Shown here in pieces: positions 10,001 through 20,840 of a DNA stretch of 64,000 nucleotides (position 1 is its first letter; each line of letters opens with the position of its first letter). This DNA is from Streptomyces sp. NBC_01669 (lineage in GTDB: Bacteria; Actinomycetota; Actinomycetes; Streptomycetales; Streptomycetaceae), in contig NZ_JAPEQG010000001.1 of the NCBI RefSeq assembly GCF_026339735.1, forward strand, positions 806,001 through 870,000, in the 5' to 3' direction. The position numbers and the translations under genes were made by a program. The notes under the pieces were generated by a model that was not told where the DNA came from, did not search any database, and was given only the letters and a program-made list of their open reading frames with translations.

Positions 10001-10259
10001 CATCTCCGGCGCCGTGGCGGAGATGCTCCTGCAGAGCCACGACGGCGTCATCCACCTGCTGCCCGCCCTGCCGGACGAATGGAAGGCCAAGGGTTCCTTC
10101 ACCGGGCTCCGCGCCCGCGGCGGCTACGAAGTCAGCTGTGAATGGCGCGACGGGAAGGTCATGTCCTACAGGATCGTGGCCGACCGGGCGCGGAACCAGG
10201 GGAACGTCACCGTGCGGGTGAACGGCGTCGACACAAAGGTGAAGCCGATCAAGCCCTGA
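7071..10259 (+). CDS. GH95 alpha-L-fucosidase with two inserted discoidin-like modules
   Basis: A 1062-residue secreted enzyme; GTG at 7071 follows GGAGG at good spacing. [16 protein letters not shown] is a twin-arginine signal. The GH95 N-terminal sandwich starts around residue 50 ([22 protein letters not shown]), is interrupted at about residues 140-425 by two F5/8C-like repeats (each with DxTxx...W, WQVxL, and a YRxYRxxF strand), and resumes at [13 protein letters not shown]. The catalytic barrel carries the family residues: Asn678 and Asn680 in the TNIN motif, Glu803 in SPEHG and Asp973 in DGNFG. GH95 enzymes remove alpha-1,2 (or related) L-fucose. Usual length is 750-800, so the inserts explain the extra size and probably bind glycans. 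Confidence 0.92.
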   Translation: MTNEPQPQRRSILKFGGALALTPLITQLTGGIPVGQAVAAGAVAPASVHWPTLSRKALKYSIPATDWQSQALPIGNGRLGAMLFANPSEERVQFNEQSLWGGVNNYDNALAGKPDSAFDTGMTGFGSYRNFGDVVVTFARRAKVTAPGGPYRTSSTEGVDKTYDGNSSTKWCIEAPGSKVQWQVELPDPVEVASYRLTSANDVPQRDPQEWTFSGSADGATWTELDSRALATPFESRYQTKEFTCADTAAYRFYRFDFVPEAGVSHFQVSEIGLSGVDLDGGGSMYLSSPSGHSEGSGRATDISSSMDRDPATVWRVDAVAPAVVWQVDLSTATAVTSYTLTAAPDRPHDDPRRWALEASQDGQAWVTLDTQNPGAPFAGRGETRTFRITNSTAYRTYRLTFTPGESSTGFQIGEVVLEGKGFDTRMQSTFVDYQRALDFFEGVHVTRFGAPGRRVLREAFASRSADVMVFRYTSDSDRGLSGAISLTSGQDQAPTTVDADARRIAFSGVMGNGLKHASTVQVVHTDGDFSTDGSVLKFTGCTTLTLLLDARTDYKLDAAAGWRGADPKAAVAAALAKAAARSYAEMRDEHTAEIRALMNRVSVAWGTSDDAVVALPTNARLARYAAGGEDPTLEQTMFDFGRYLLISSSRPKGLPANLQGLWNDSNSPAWASDYHTNINVQMNYWGAETTNLQECHEALVGFIKQVAVPSRVATRNAFGKDTRGWTARTSQSIFGGNAWEWNTVASAWYAQHLYEHWAFTQDLVYLRTVAYPMIKEICEFWEDQLKEREDGLLVSPNGWSPEHGPREDGVMYDQQIIWDLFQNYLDCEAALEVDADYRAKVKDMQARLAPNKIGQWGQLQEWQEDIDSPTDIHRHTSHLFAVYPGRQITPKTPGFAAAALVSLKARCGEKEGVPFTAATVSGDSRRSWTWPWRAALFARLGDGHRARIMLRGLLTYNTLPNMFCNHPPFQMDGNFGISGAVAEMLLQSHDGVIHLLPALPDEWKAKGSFTGLRARGGYEVSCEWRDGKVMSYRIVADRARNQGNVTVRVNGVDTKVKPIKP

Positions 10260-10298
10260 CGTCGGCCGTCCGCGGACCGAAGCAGCGCGGCACGGGTC

Positions 10299-10334
10299 GT
10301 CGGTACAGCCGGTCTCCTCACCGGCTGTACCGAC
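10299..10334. terminator. Terminator hairpin after the fucosidase gene
   Basis: A perfect 14-bp stem, GTCGGTACAGCCGG (10299-10312) with its complement at 10321-10334, and an 8-base loop. It lies 40 bases beyond the stop codon. Confidence 0.8.
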
Positions 10335-10427
10335 CGGCATCAGAACAGTCCTGGTGCCGTGACCGGCCATGTTTGCCCCATGAGGAGCGTCGTCCGGTGC
10401 GTGCGATCGCAAGGCGGCCGGACGTCC

Positions 10428-10545
10428 TTGGACGGGGTCTCCCCTGCTCGAACGGAGTTGAGACCTTGGGGAAGAACTACCAGGGCTTTTGGCCAACCCG
10501 GAAGGGGGTCCCCCTGGCCCTTAAGGCCTTGGGGGAGTGCGTGCC
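10428..10545. repeat. Possible dispersed Streptomyces intergenic repeat
   Basis: This 320-base gap contains no gene. It holds TCTCCCCTGCTCGAACGGAG followed by TTGAGACCTTGGGGAAG and a hairpin CCCCCTGGCC / GGCCTTGGGGG (10510-10535). I recall near-identical blocks scattered between genes in many Streptomyces genomes; that is memory, not a search. Its place just beyond the sdhB stop suggests it also ends the sdh transcript. Confidence 0.45.
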
Positions 10546-10582
10546 GGGCGGCGCGACGGGGCAAAGCTTGCCGGGCGGGGCA

Positions 10583-11325
10583 CTAGCGTCGGACCTTCCG
10601 GGTCGCCCGCAGCCACTCCTTGTTCATCGCCGAGATCGACGGCAGCGGAATGCCCTTCGGGCAGGCCGTGGCGCACTCCCCGGTGAGCGTGCAGCCACCG
10701 AACCCCTCGCTGTCCATCTGCCCGACCATGTCGAGCACCCGGGTCTCGCGCTCGGGGGCGCCCTGCGGCAGGACGCCCAGGTGGTTGATCTTCGCCGAGG
10801 TGAAGAGCATCGCCGAGCCGTTGGGGCAGGCCGCGACGCAGGCGCCGCAGCCGATGCACTCGGCGTGCTCGAAGGCGAAGTCGGCGTCCGGCTTGGGCAC
10901 CGGCGTGGCGTGCGCCTCGGGGGCGGTGCCGGTCGGGGCGGTGATGTAGCCGCCCGCCTGGATGATCCGGTCGAAGGCGGACCGGTCCACGACCAGGTCC
11001 TTGACGACCGGGAACGCCGAGGCGCGCCACGGTTCGATGTCGATCGTGTCGCCGTCCTGGAAGGAGCGCATGTGGAGCTGACAGGTGGTGGTGCGTTCCG
11101 GGCCGTGCGCGTCGCCGTTGATGACGAGGCTGCACGCGCCGCAGATGCCTTCGCGGCAGTCGTGGTCGAAGGCAACGGGGTCGTCGCCGGCGAGGATGAG
11201 CTCCTCGTTGAGAGTGTCGAGCATCTCCAGGAACGACATGTCCTGCGAGATGCCGTCCACCTGGTAGGTGGACATGGCGCCGGGGGCGTCGGCGTTCTTC
11301 TGGCGCCAGACGCGCAGGGTGAGCT

Positions 11326-11329
<4 letters not shown>
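10583..11329 (-). CDS. sdhB: Succinate dehydrogenase/fumarate reductase iron-sulfur subunit
   Basis: A 248-residue SdhB. Cys58, Cys63, Cys66 and Cys83 (CREGICGAC ... C) hold the [2Fe-2S] cluster. Cys158, Cys161, Cys164, Cys168 ([11 protein letters not shown]) and Cys213, Cys219, Cys223 ([11 protein letters not shown]) fit the [4Fe-4S] and [3Fe-4S] sites. It passes electrons from the flavoprotein to quinone in the membrane. ATG at 11329 overlaps the sdhA stop by 4 bases (ATGA), so the two are translationally coupled. Order on the minus strand is sdhC, sdhA, sdhB. With a single five-helix cytochrome b subunit this is a Wolinella/Bacillus-type, three-subunit complex. Confidence 0.95.
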
Positions 11330-13275
<1,946 letters not shown>

Positions 13276-13276
13276 G

Positions 13277-13984
13277 TCAGCTCACGACTCCGGTCATGAC
13301 GGCGACGGGTACGGAGATGAAGCCCACCGTCAGCACCAGTGCGAGGACGTTGGCGATGGTCTTGAGAACACGGTCGCGGCTCGCCCTGCCCGCGCCGAGG
13401 GTCTGCGCGGCGCTCCAGAAACCGTGCTGGACGTGGAGTCCGAGAGCGAGCATGGCGACGATGTAGATGACGTTGCCGTACCAGGTGGAGAAGGTGTCGA
13501 CGACGTTCTGGTAGGGGTGCCCCGACTGGAAGCCGCCCGAGTGGACGGTGCCGGTGGTCAGGTCGAGGACGTGCCAGACGATGAACAGGGCGAGGATGAT
13601 CCCGCCCCAGCGCATGGTGCGGGTGGCGTAGCTCGCCCGGGGCTTCTTGTGGACGTACTTGCTGGGCCGCGCCTTGATGTCCCGGCGGCTCAGCTGGTAA
13701 GCCGAGGTGGCGTGCGCCACGACGGCGACGACGAGCACCACACGGACGATCCAGAGGGCCCACTCGTAGTGCAGGAAGGGCTCACCCATGACCCGCAGCC
13801 AGTGGGCGTAGTGGTTGAACTCCCCCGGCCCGAAGAAGATCTTCAGGTTGCCGATCATGTGGACGACCAGGTAGCCGAGCATGATCAGGCCGCTCACGGC
13901 CATGACCGTCTTCTTGCCGACGGACGAGTCCCAGAGCGTACGCGTCATGGACGGCCGTCGGTCCGTCCGTGTTGCCAGTGCCAT
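13277..13984 (-). CDS. sdhC: Succinate dehydrogenase cytochrome b subunit (five-helix type)
   Basis: About 235 residues from ATG 13984 ([20 protein letters not shown]); an upstream in-frame ATG at 14014 would add ten residues, and neither has a clear ribosome site. Five hydrophobic helices are visible, for example [40 protein letters not shown] and [19 protein letters not shown]. The histidines in these helices are the likely ligands of the two haems b. This subunit anchors SdhAB and reacts with menaquinone. It is the first gene of the sdhCAB operon, and faces a lysR gene across a short divergent promoter region. Confidence 0.92.
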   Translation of the reverse strand: MALATRTDRRPSMTRTLWDSSVGKKTVMAVSGLIMLGYLVVHMIGNLKIFFGPGEFNHYAHWLRVMGEPFLHYEWALWIVRVVLVVAVVAHATSAYQLSRRDIKARPSKYVHKKPRASYATRTMRWGGIILALFIVWHVLDLTTGTVHSGGFQSGHPYQNVVDTFSTWYGNVIYIVAMLALGLHVQHGFWSAAQTLGAGRASRDRVLKTIANVLALVLTVGFISVPVAVMTGVVS

Positions 13985-14041
13985 GGACACGACGCTACGA
14001 CCGAAGGTGCTCATCGGTCCAAGACATGACGTGGCTCATAT

Positions 14042-14060
14042 CCATAGCCTCTGACTATGG
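14042..14060. promoter_or_regulatory. LysR-type operator between sdhC and lysR
   Basis: CCATAG-N7-CTATGG is a perfect palindrome containing TAG-N7-CTA, the T-N11-A core of LysR-type sites. It lies 20 bases upstream of the lysR start and about 58 bases upstream of the sdhC start, the right place to control both genes. Confidence 0.7.
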
Positions 14061-14079
14061 AGCTGGCTAGGCTGGGTGT

Positions 14080-15000
14080 ATGCAGTTTCAGCAGCTCATG
14101 TACTTCGTGGCCGTCGCCGAGACACGGCACTTCACCCGCGCCGCGGAGGAGGTGCATGTCTCGCAGCCGTCGCTCTCCCAGCAGATCAGGGCGTTGGAGA
14201 ACGAGCTGGGGGCGGAGCTGTTCAGCCGGGCCCGCGGCAACATCGCCCTGACCGACGCGGGCGAGGCGCTGCTGCCGCTGGCCCGCCGGATCCTGGCGGA
14301 TGCCGATACCGCCCGGCACGAGGTGCAGGAGCTGGCCCAGCTGCGCCGGGGCCGGGTCAGGCTCGGGGCGACGCCGAGCCTGTGCACGGGACTGCTGCCC
14401 GACGTACTGCGCACGTTCCACGACCAGCACCCGGGGATCCAGCTGCTGCTGGAGGAAGGTGGCTCGCACGACCTCGTACGGGAGCTGGCGCGGGGGGCGC
14501 TCGATCTCGCGCTGGTGGTCCTGCCGCTGCCGGCCGCGTCGCCTGCGCTGACCACGGTGGAGCTGCTCCAGGAGGACCTGGTGGTGGTGTCGGCGGCGGG
14601 GGCTCCGCGACCGGGGAAGGGCGGAAGCGTGCGGATCGCGGATCTGCAGGGCGAGCCGCTGGTGATGTTCCGGCACGGCTACGACCTGCGGGAGCTGACC
14701 GTGGCCGCGTGCCGGGCGGAGGGCTTCGAGCCGTCGTTCACGGTGGAGGGCGGCGAAATGGACGCGGTGCTCGGTTTCGTACGGGCGGGACTGGGCGTGG
14801 CGGTGGTGCCGAGCATGGTGGCGGTCCGGGCGGGGCACGACCTGCGGACCACACGGCTCGCCCCGCCGGGACTGCGGCGCACGATCGCGCTGGCGCATCG
14901 CAGTGACGTGGCGCCTCCACGGGCGGCGCGGGAGCTCCAACGAGTACTGCTGGCCAGCCGGCCGGACGGGCTCGGGAAATCGAGCCCGTCCGGAGGCTGA
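14080..15000 (+). CDS. LysR family regulator, divergent from sdhCAB
   Basis: A 306-residue LysR-type regulator. The winged helix occupies residues 1-60 with the canonical FTRAAEEVHVSQPSLSQQIR and ENELGAELFSRARGNIALT. The effector domain begins at GRVRLGATPSLCTG and contains DLALVVLPLP and GLGVAVVPSM. The effector is unknown; a dicarboxylate or redox signal would suit its target. The palindrome at 14042-14060 is its probable binding site. The last 13 codons are encoded by the left and right arms of a strong terminator hairpin, giving the tail DGLGKSSPSGG. Confidence 0.9.
   Translation: MQFQQLMYFVAVAETRHFTRAAEEVHVSQPSLSQQIRALENELGAELFSRARGNIALTDAGEALLPLARRILADADTARHEVQELAQLRRGRVRLGATPSLCTGLLPDVLRTFHDQHPGIQLLLEEGGSHDLVRELARGALDLALVVLPLPAASPALTTVELLQEDLVVVSAAGAPRPGKGGSVRIADLQGEPLVMFRHGYDLRELTVAACRAEGFEPSFTVEGGEMDAVLGFVRAGLGVAVVPSMVAVRAGHDLRTTRLAPPGLRRTIALAHRSDVAPPRAARELQRVLLASRPDGLGKSSPSGG
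14962..14993. terminator. Terminator embedded in the 3' end of lysR
   Basis: CCGGACGGGCTCG (14962-14974) pairs perfectly with CGAGCCCGTCCGG (14981-14993) around GGAAAT. It sits wholly within the lysR coding region, ending 7 bases before the end of the stop codon, and faces the convergent gene at 15029-17203. Confidence 0.7.
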
Positions 15001-15028
15001 GGACGCGGCCGGCGCCGGGCCTCCCCGC

Positions 15029-17203
15029 TCAGACCGCGTCGGCCAGCAGCAAGGCGTGGATCCGGTCAGGCGCCCCGGGCCGCGCGTAGTACCACCCCTG
15101 GGCCGTGTCGCAGCCGAGCTTCCGCAGCTGCTCCGCCTGGGCTCCCGTCTCGACACCCTCCACCGTGACCGCCAGGTCCAGGCTGTGCGCCAGTGAGACG
15201 ATCCCCTCGACGATCTTCAGATCGACCGGGTCGGCCGGATGCTGCTGCATCCCCCGGGTGAAGGAACGGTCCAGCTTGAGCACGCTCACCGGCAGCCGAC
15301 GCAGATTGGCCAGGTTCGAGTAGCCCGTACCGAAGTCGTCGAGCGCTATGTCGACGCCCATCTCGGCCAGTTGCCGCAGCGGCTTGAGCAGATCGTCATC
15401 GGCTCCGATGAGCGCGGACTCGGTGACCTCCAGGCACAGCGCTCCCGGCTCGAGACCCGAGCGTTCCAGCACGTCGACGGTCTCGGCGACCAGCCGCGGA
15501 TGGTGCAGCTGGGTCGGCGAGAGATTGACGTTGATCCGCAGGGGACCGCCGTCGCTGTGCCGCTCCTGCCAGAAGTTGGCCTGCCGTACGGACTCCTCCA
15601 GCACCCACCGCCCGAGCGGCACGATCAGCCCGGTGTGCTCGGCGAGCGGAATGAATCGGTCCGGCCCGAGCACCCCGTGCTGCGGATGGCACCAGCGCAC
15701 CAGTGCCTCCGCGCCGTGGACCGTGCCGTCGCCGAGGTGCACGAGCGGCTGGTACTCGATGAAGAACTCGCCGCGTTCCAGGGCGGCGGGCAGCGCGGTG
15801 GTCAGCCCGTGCCGGGTGATGGCACGGGCGTCCGCCTCGGCGTCGGCTATTTCGAAGCGGTTGCCGCCCGCCGACTTGGCCCGGTACATCGTGATGTCGG
15901 CGCTGCGCAGCACCTCGGCGGCGCTGCGTTCGCCCGCCGGTCCTTCGACGACGCCGATGGAGCCTCGTACGGTCAGTTCGCGGCCGTCGAGCCGGATCGG
16001 CGTGGCGAGCACGCCGAGGATCCGGCAGGCCAGTTCGTCGACCTCCGACTCGGTGTGCGGGCCGGTGGTCAGCGCCACGAACTCGTCGCCGCCGAGCCGT
16101 GCCACCATCTCGCCCGGCGCGGTCGCACAGCTCTGCAGCCGGTCGGCGACCTCGACGAGCAGCCGGTCCCCTGCCGCGTGGCCCAGGCTGTCGTTGATCG
16201 CCTTGAAGCCGTCGAGGTCGAGATAGCAGAGCCCGAAGCGGCTGCCGTCGGCGGCGGAGAGCGCCTTCTCCAGCCGTTCGAAGAACAGCGTGCGGTTGGG
16301 CAGGCCGGTGAGCGCGTCGTGGGTGGCCTCGTACCGCAGCCGCAGGTTCAGCAGCCTGCGCTCCGTGGTGTCCTCCATGAGCGCCAGCTGGTACTGCGGC
16401 CGGCCCTCGGGGTCGCGGAGCAGCGACACCGTGAGGTTGGTCCACAGGACGGTGCCGTCGTTGCGGTAATACGGCTTCTCGACGCGGTAGTGCTCGCGTT
16501 CGCCGCGTACCAGCTCCTCGTAGTACTTCCACACGTGCGGCGAGTCCTCGGGGTGGACCCACTCGTTGACCTTGTGGCTGCGGACATGGTGGTCGAGGCC
16601 GCCGAACATCCGGGTCAGCGTGTCATTGACCTCCAGCACATTGCCTTCCAGGTCGGCGATCCCGATGCCGATGGCGGCGTCCTTGAAGACGGCACGGAAC
16701 CGCGCCTCGGTGGCGTGCAGCGCCTCCTCGGCATTGGAGCGGGCGGTGAGCGCCGAGCGGGCGATGGCCTCCTGTTCGGCCAGGGTCCGCTCGCGCAGCG
16801 CCTGGGTGAAGCCGCCCGCCAGAGCGTGCTGCATGCGGGCACAGCGGGCCCTGCTGTCCTCGGTCGACAGGGTCACCGGGCCGTTGCCGCCGCAGTAGAG
16901 CACCAGGTACGAGTCGACGACGCCCAGTGTGGAGCTGAGCGCGTCCGGGTCCGTGCAGTGCGCGGCGACGAGCGCGGCTCCCACCTTGTTGGCGGGCGCG
17001 GGGTCGAAGGGACGCGCATGCAGGATGTCGTTCAACCTGCGGGCCAGCGGCAGCAGATGCTGTTCGAACTCCGGACGGGTCATGGACGTTGCCGTCGAGG
17101 GGAAGATGGCCCGGCTCCAGATGGTGGCGAATCTCCGGAGCCGGTCCTCGGCGCCGTCGGGCTCCGCGTCCGGCGCTCCGGACGCTTGGGCGGGAATGCT
17201 CAC
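15029..17203 (-). CDS. rmdA: PAS-GGDEF-EAL cyclic-di-GMP enzyme, RmdA type
   Basis: A 724-residue signalling protein. An N-terminal helical region of about 160 residues is followed by a PAS/PAC domain (roughly 165-290), a GGDEF domain with an intact GGDEF motif at residues 371-375, and an EAL domain with E499-A500-L501 (GAEALVRW), DDFGTGYSNLANLR and later VEGVET. No membrane helix is seen, so it is cytoplasmic. In S. coelicolor RmdA, the protein of this architecture, acts as a c-di-GMP phosphodiesterase influencing development. Assignment to rmdA rests on architecture and remembered gene order near sdh. The start overlaps the upstream methyltransferase stop by 4 bases. Confidence 0.85.
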   Translation of the reverse strand: MSIPAQASGAPDAEPDGAEDRLRRFATIWSRAIFPSTATSMTRPEFEQHLLPLARRLNDILHARPFDPAPANKVGAALVAAHCTDPDALSSTLGVVDSYLVLYCGGNGPVTLSTEDSRARCARMQHALAGGFTQALRERTLAEQEAIARSALTARSNAEEALHATEARFRAVFKDAAIGIGIADLEGNVLEVNDTLTRMFGGLDHHVRSHKVNEWVHPEDSPHVWKYYEELVRGEREHYRVEKPYYRNDGTVLWTNLTVSLLRDPEGRPQYQLALMEDTTERRLLNLRLRYEATHDALTGLPNRTLFFERLEKALSAADGSRFGLCYLDLDGFKAINDSLGHAAGDRLLVEVADRLQSCATAPGEMVARLGGDEFVALTTGPHTESEVDELACRILGVLATPIRLDGRELTVRGSIGVVEGPAGERSAAEVLRSADITMYRAKSAGGNRFEIADAEADARAITRHGLTTALPAALERGEFFIEYQPLVHLGDGTVHGAEALVRWCHPQHGVLGPDRFIPLAEHTGLIVPLGRWVLEESVRQANFWQERHSDGGPLRINVNLSPTQLHHPRLVAETVDVLERSGLEPGALCLEVTESALIGADDDLLKPLRQLAEMGVDIALDDFGTGYSNLANLRRLPVSVLKLDRSFTRGMQQHPADPVDLKIVEGIVSLAHSLDLAVTVEGVETGAQAEQLRKLGCDTAQGWYYARPGAPDRIHALLLADAV

Positions 17204-18018
17204 GCCTTGCGTCCCACTCCGCCGAAGCCCGAGAAGGCATATGGGTCTTCCTGCTCCTGCACCACGGGGGTGTCGGGACGCCAGTTGGGCATGGCCACGA
17301 GCCCGGGCTCGACCATCTCGTACCCGTCGAAGAACCGGCTGACCTCGTCGCGCGACCGCATGATCAGCGGGTTGCGGATGTTCCGGTAGACACCGACCGC
17401 ACCGCCCGCCTCCTCCTGGGTGAGCGGGATGCCCTCGTACGAGGCGTGGGTGATGACGAGCAGGCTGCCGGGGGCGAGTGACTCGCTCAGCTCGGCCACG
17501 GCCACCTGCGGTTCGTCGGCGTCCTCGATGAAGTGCAGGACGGCGACGAGCAGCAGCGCCACCGGGCGTTCCAGGTCGAGGAGTTCGCTGACCTCGGGGC
17601 TCTTCAGAATCTCCTGCGGGCGGCGCAGATCGCCGGTGGCGATGACCGCGCGGTCGTTTCCTTCGAGTACGGCCTGGCTGTGCGCGACCGCAACGGAATC
17701 GTGGTCGACATACGCCACCCGAGCCTCCGGGTCGGCGGCCTGGGCGACTTCGTGGACATTGCCGAAGGTCGGTATGCCGGAACCGATGTCCAGGAACTGA
17801 GTGATGCCTTCACTCACCGCATGGCGCACCGCCCTGCGCATAAAGGCGCGATTGGCCTGCATGATCTTGGGGAGCCCCGGCATGAACTCCATGGCCTTGC
17901 GGGCCGCTTCCCGGTCCACCTCGAAATTGTGCGACCCGCCCAGATAGAAGTCATACATGCGTGACACGCTCGGCACTGAAATGTCAATGCCTTGCGGTGC
18001 CCAGGCGGGACGCTCCAT
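17200..18018 (-). CDS. DUF574-type SAM-dependent methyltransferase
   Basis: About 272 residues. ATG at 18018 is preferred over TTG at 18033 because GGAGA lies five bases upstream of the ATG, inside the longer version. The family opening DISVPSVSRMYDFYLGGSHN is followed by the SAM-binding loop FLDIGSGIPTFGNVHEVAQ and acidic AYVDHDSVAVAHSQ. These proteins are abundant in Streptomyces; few have known substrates, and one group is tied to WhiB-like or conservon genes. Overlap with rmdA (ATGA) means both are made from one mRNA, hinting at a shared role. Confidence 0.85.
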   Translation of the reverse strand: MERPAWAPQGIDISVPSVSRMYDFYLGGSHNFEVDREAARKAMEFMPGLPKIMQANRAFMRRAVRHAVSEGITQFLDIGSGIPTFGNVHEVAQAADPEARVAYVDHDSVAVAHSQAVLEGNDRAVIATGDLRRPQEILKSPEVSELLDLERPVALLLVAVLHFIEDADEPQVAVAELSESLAPGSLLVITHASYEGIPLTQEEAGGAVGVYRNIRNPLIMRSRDEVSRFFDGYEMVEPGLVAMPNWRPDTPVVQEQEDPYAFSGFGGVGRKA

Positions 18019-18159
18019 CGATGTCTCCAACAAGTCGCCACGGCGATCCGGCCATGTTCATGGTCAGTGTTGACCAGAGGCTACTGACCGACCGCCAGGA
18101 GAGCGAGCGGAAACGGAAATTAGCGGTCCGTTATTGGTCACACACCAGTGGCATGTGCA

Positions 18160-18200
18160 ACCGGCCCGTCGCTAACGGTGACATTCAGCGACGGGCCGGT
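18160..18200. terminator. Terminator after the lipoprotein gene
   Basis: A perfect 14-bp stem, ACCGGCCCGTCGCT (18160-18173) with its complement at 18187-18200, and a 13-base loop. It lies just downstream of the minus-strand lipoprotein gene. Confidence 0.8.
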
Positions 18201-18220
18201 CCGGAACGGCTGTTGTGGGG

Positions 18221-19198
18221 CTACTTCGGGGCGCCGACGAGCTTTGCCTCGGGGGACACCGCGTACCATGTGCCCCCGACACCCTGGCCGTTGGTGTCAC
18301 CCGGTTTCGTGTCACCGGAGAAGGTATAGATGGGCCAGCAATCGATGGCCTGCTGCTTGAGACCGTCGGGGCGATTGAAGGTGACAAAGCCCTTGGTGGT
18401 GACGCCCTTCACATCATTCTTGGCCAATGGGGCGACAACCGGCCATTTCGAGAGGCAGGCACCGGTGCAGGCCGACTTCATGGGCCATGCCGTGTCCTTC
18501 TTGAACCGGTAGACCGTCATGCCGCGCTTGTCGACGACGATGTCTCCGAGTTTCGGGTCCTTGCGGACCGAAAGCCCCGCGAGATCGGCCTGCTCACCAC
18601 CGCTCGGACCGTCGGCGTTCACCGCAGCCTTCTTGCCGTCCGGCGCGGAGGCGAACCATGTGCCGCCCACTCCCTGACCATTGGCGTCTCCGGGCTTGGT
18701 GTCCTTGGCGTACCGGTACATCGGCCACCCCGCAATGGTGAGTTGCTGCGCGCCGTCCGCACGGGTGACTTTGCCGATCAGTGCTCCATCGGTACCCGCG
18801 ACGGCCGTGACATTGCCCGCGGGAACAACCGGCCAGACCTTCGCGCAGTCGCCCTCGCAATTCGACTTCGGCGGGCTCGCGGTGTCCTTGTCGAAACGGT
18901 AGAGAGTGAATCCCTCGCTGTCCGTCACGACCTTGCCGAGTTTCTTGCTGTCCCACACCGCGAGCTGTCCTGCCTGCTTGGACGTGCTCGCCTGTGCCCG
19001 GGAATCGGATCCGTAGTCGCCACCGGAGCCGTATCCGCTGTCGGTGCCGTAGCCGCTGCCCGCCTGACCGGCCGGGCTGGCATTGCCGACGTTCTGGCCG
19101 TTGGGCGCATCCGTGCCCTGCTCCTGACCGCACGCCGTCGTCAGCGCCAACAGGGCCGCCGCGGTGACCGCGAGCGAGGCGTTCCGCCAGGTGTTCAT
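18221..19198 (-). CDS. Lipoprotein with two secreted-repeat (COG4315-type) domains
   Basis: A 325-residue surface lipoprotein; ATG at 19198 follows GGGAG. The signal ends at the lipobox ALTTAC with Cys23. A Gly/Ser/Tyr-rich linker (residues 25-70) leads to two copies of the secreted repeat of unknown function (Lipoprotein_15). Each has VTDSEGFTLYRFDKDT or VVDKRGMTVYRFKKDT, then a Cys pair (CEGDC, CTGAC), WPVV, a GWPMYRYAKDT or CWPIYTFSGDT strand and GQGVGGTW. The conserved Cys pairs suggest disulfides. Function is unknown; these proteins are common on Streptomyces cell surfaces. It is divergent from the proline-rich gene. Confidence 0.9.
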   Translation of the reverse strand: MNTWRNASLAVTAAALLALTTACGQEQGTDAPNGQNVGNASPAGQAGSGYGTDSGYGSGGDYGSDSRAQASTSKQAGQLAVWDSKKLGKVVTDSEGFTLYRFDKDTASPPKSNCEGDCAKVWPVVPAGNVTAVAGTDGALIGKVTRADGAQQLTIAGWPMYRYAKDTKPGDANGQGVGGTWFASAPDGKKAAVNADGPSGGEQADLAGLSVRKDPKLGDIVVDKRGMTVYRFKKDTAWPMKSACTGACLSKWPVVAPLAKNDVKGVTTKGFVTFNRPDGLKQQAIDCWPIYTFSGDTKPGDTNGQGVGGTWYAVSPEAKLVGAPK

Positions 19199-19390
19199 GT
19201 CAACTCCCGTGATTTTTCCGCCAGTTGTGACGCACGTCCGCGTCGTTCATGGCCCTAGGTACGGGCGACGGGTGCTTCCTTGTTCAACGCGTTCGCAGAA
19301 ATTTCCCGATCCGCAAACCCTCAGTGCCCCAGGTCCCCTCCATCAGGGGAATCAGGACCGTGGTCCGCGTGCCGTCCCACCGGCCGGAAC

Positions 19391-19876
19391 ATGCTCCCCG
19401 TCGTGTACGGATCCCTCTTCGGGCGGCTCACCGCAGCCGTCGCACTCAGCTGGCTCCTGACCGCCCCGGTGCCCGCGGTGGCCGACAACTGCTCGTACGC
19501 CTCGATCGGGGACGGCGGCAGGAACTCGGCGGTCGCCACATCGGGTGACGGTCATTGCCAGGCGGGCCCGGCGCCCAGGCCGACCCCGCGGCCGACACCC
19601 CCACCGTCGGCCCCGCCTCCCCCTCCCCCGCTTCCGCCGCCCCCACCCCCACCGCCTCCGCCACCACCCCCGGCACCGGCGCCCACACCGCCGCCTCCGG
19701 AGCCCACCCCCTCGGTACACCCCACGCCACCCCGGCCGAAGCCTGTGGCGATCCCCACCTACCGCAAGGCGCCGCGCAAGGTCCCCCGGCGCGGTCCCTC
19801 CCTGGTCACCCTCACGCTGCTGATCACCGCTCCTGCGGTGTTCGCCGTCGCCGTGCTACGTCCCCGCTCCCGCTGA
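19391..19876 (+). CDS. Proline-rich wall-spanning protein with C-terminal anchor
   Basis: About 161 residues if translation starts at ATG 19391, where a signal peptide begins (hydrophobic core LTAAVALSWLLTAPV, cleavage after AVA). The mature protein has a short Cys-containing head (DNCSYASIGDG), then about 70 residues of almost pure Pro with Ala and Thr, a basic patch (RKAPRKVPRRG) and a C-terminal helix LVTLTLLITAPAVFAVAVL. This reads as a stiff spacer through peptidoglycan with a membrane anchor. It ends 15 bases before the next gene, so the two are probably cotranscribed. Function unknown. Confidence 0.65.
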   Translation: MLPVVYGSLFGRLTAAVALSWLLTAPVPAVADNCSYASIGDGGRNSAVATSGDGHCQAGPAPRPTPRPTPPPSAPPPPPPLPPPPPPPPPPPPPAPAPTPPPPEPTPSVHPTPPRPKPVAIPTYRKAPRKVPRRGPSLVTLTLLITAPAVFAVAVLRPRSR

Positions 19877-19891
19877 CCCACGGAGAAGCCC

Positions 19892-20656
19892 ATGTCGGAA
19901 TGGCTCGTTCTCACCCTCGCCATGGCCGCGGCCTGCGCCGTCGTGCTCACCATCGCCGTCCTCAACAATCGCCGCGTCGGGGAGGACGACGACCCGTCCG
20001 AAACCCCTGACGTCATCGAATACATGACGATGATGATCGGCGTGGTGTACGCCATCGTGCTCGGCCTCGCCATCGCGGGCGTCTGGGAGGGGCGCAGCGC
20101 CGCCCAGGAGTACGTCCGCCAGGAGGCCCAGGCACTGCACGAGGTGAACGCCCGCTCGTCGGTCTACCCGGCCGAGGTGCGTACCCGGATCCGCGCCGAT
20201 GTCGACGCGTACGTCGGTCATGTCGTCCACGACGAGTGGAAGGCGATGGCAGAGCGCGGCAGCCTCACCGACGAGGGCGCAGAACTTCTCGGCCGGGTAC
20301 GTGCCGACGTCACCGACTACCGACCGAGGAACGACCACGAGGGGCAGGCGTATCAGCCACTCGTCGACCAGGTCGCCGCGGCCGACGACGCGCGCAGCGC
20401 CCGCGCCCAGAGCGCCGGCGCCACCATGCCGGGCGTGGTCTGGTTCGGTCTGATCACCGGGGCGCTGGTGACGGTCGGACTGATTTTCACCCTGCAGATC
20501 CGCCGAACCTTCCGGGAGCTGCTGCTGGCCGGGCTGTTCAGCGTGCTCATCGCCTTCCTGCTCTTCCTGATCTGGGACTTCGACTCCCCCTTCGGCCGCG
20601 GCATCTCGGCCACAGCCGCGCCGTTCCTTGACCTCTTTCCCAACGTGTCGGGCTGA
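19892..20656 (+). CDS. DUF4239 membrane protein
   Basis: A 254-residue protein with ATG at 19892 and GGAGAA upstream. Four membrane helices are visible: residues 3-24, about 48-66 (MMIGVVYAIVLGLAIAGVW), about 180-203 (VWFGLITGALVTVGLIFTL) and 210-230. The middle is a cytoplasmic helical region. The pattern fits DUF4239 proteins, thought to be distant relatives of bestrophin-like channels; transport activity is inference. It follows the proline-rich protein gene in the same transcript. Confidence 0.8.
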   Translation: MSEWLVLTLAMAAACAVVLTIAVLNNRRVGEDDDPSETPDVIEYMTMMIGVVYAIVLGLAIAGVWEGRSAAQEYVRQEAQALHEVNARSSVYPAEVRTRIRADVDAYVGHVVHDEWKAMAERGSLTDEGAELLGRVRADVTDYRPRNDHEGQAYQPLVDQVAAADDARSARAQSAGATMPGVVWFGLITGALVTVGLIFTLQIRRTFRELLLAGLFSVLIAFLLFLIWDFDSPFGRGISATAAPFLDLFPNVSG

Positions 20657-20840
20657 CCGGCGCCCTGACGGCCTGACGTCCGGATGGTGCGCCGCCCGGG
20701 GGACACCTGTGCCCCATTCGCCGGTCCCCGATCGCGAGCGATATACAGCACTTCTAACGTTTCCTCCATCGAGGTGCATATCTGACACTTTGTGGATATT
20801 CGTTCCGCAGTTGCTCCTCGGGGAACCGGAGGATTTCACG

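Noticed and set aside
6978..10496. 1172-codon open frame on the minus strand opposite the fucosidase
   Set aside because: The plus-strand frame has signal peptide, family motifs and catalytic residues; the opposite frame is low complexity and open only because of GC-rich third positions.
19545..19823. Pro/Arg/His-rich alternative frame in the proline-rich gene
   Set aside because: Out-of-frame reading of the CCN-repeat; the frame with signal peptide and membrane helix is preferred.
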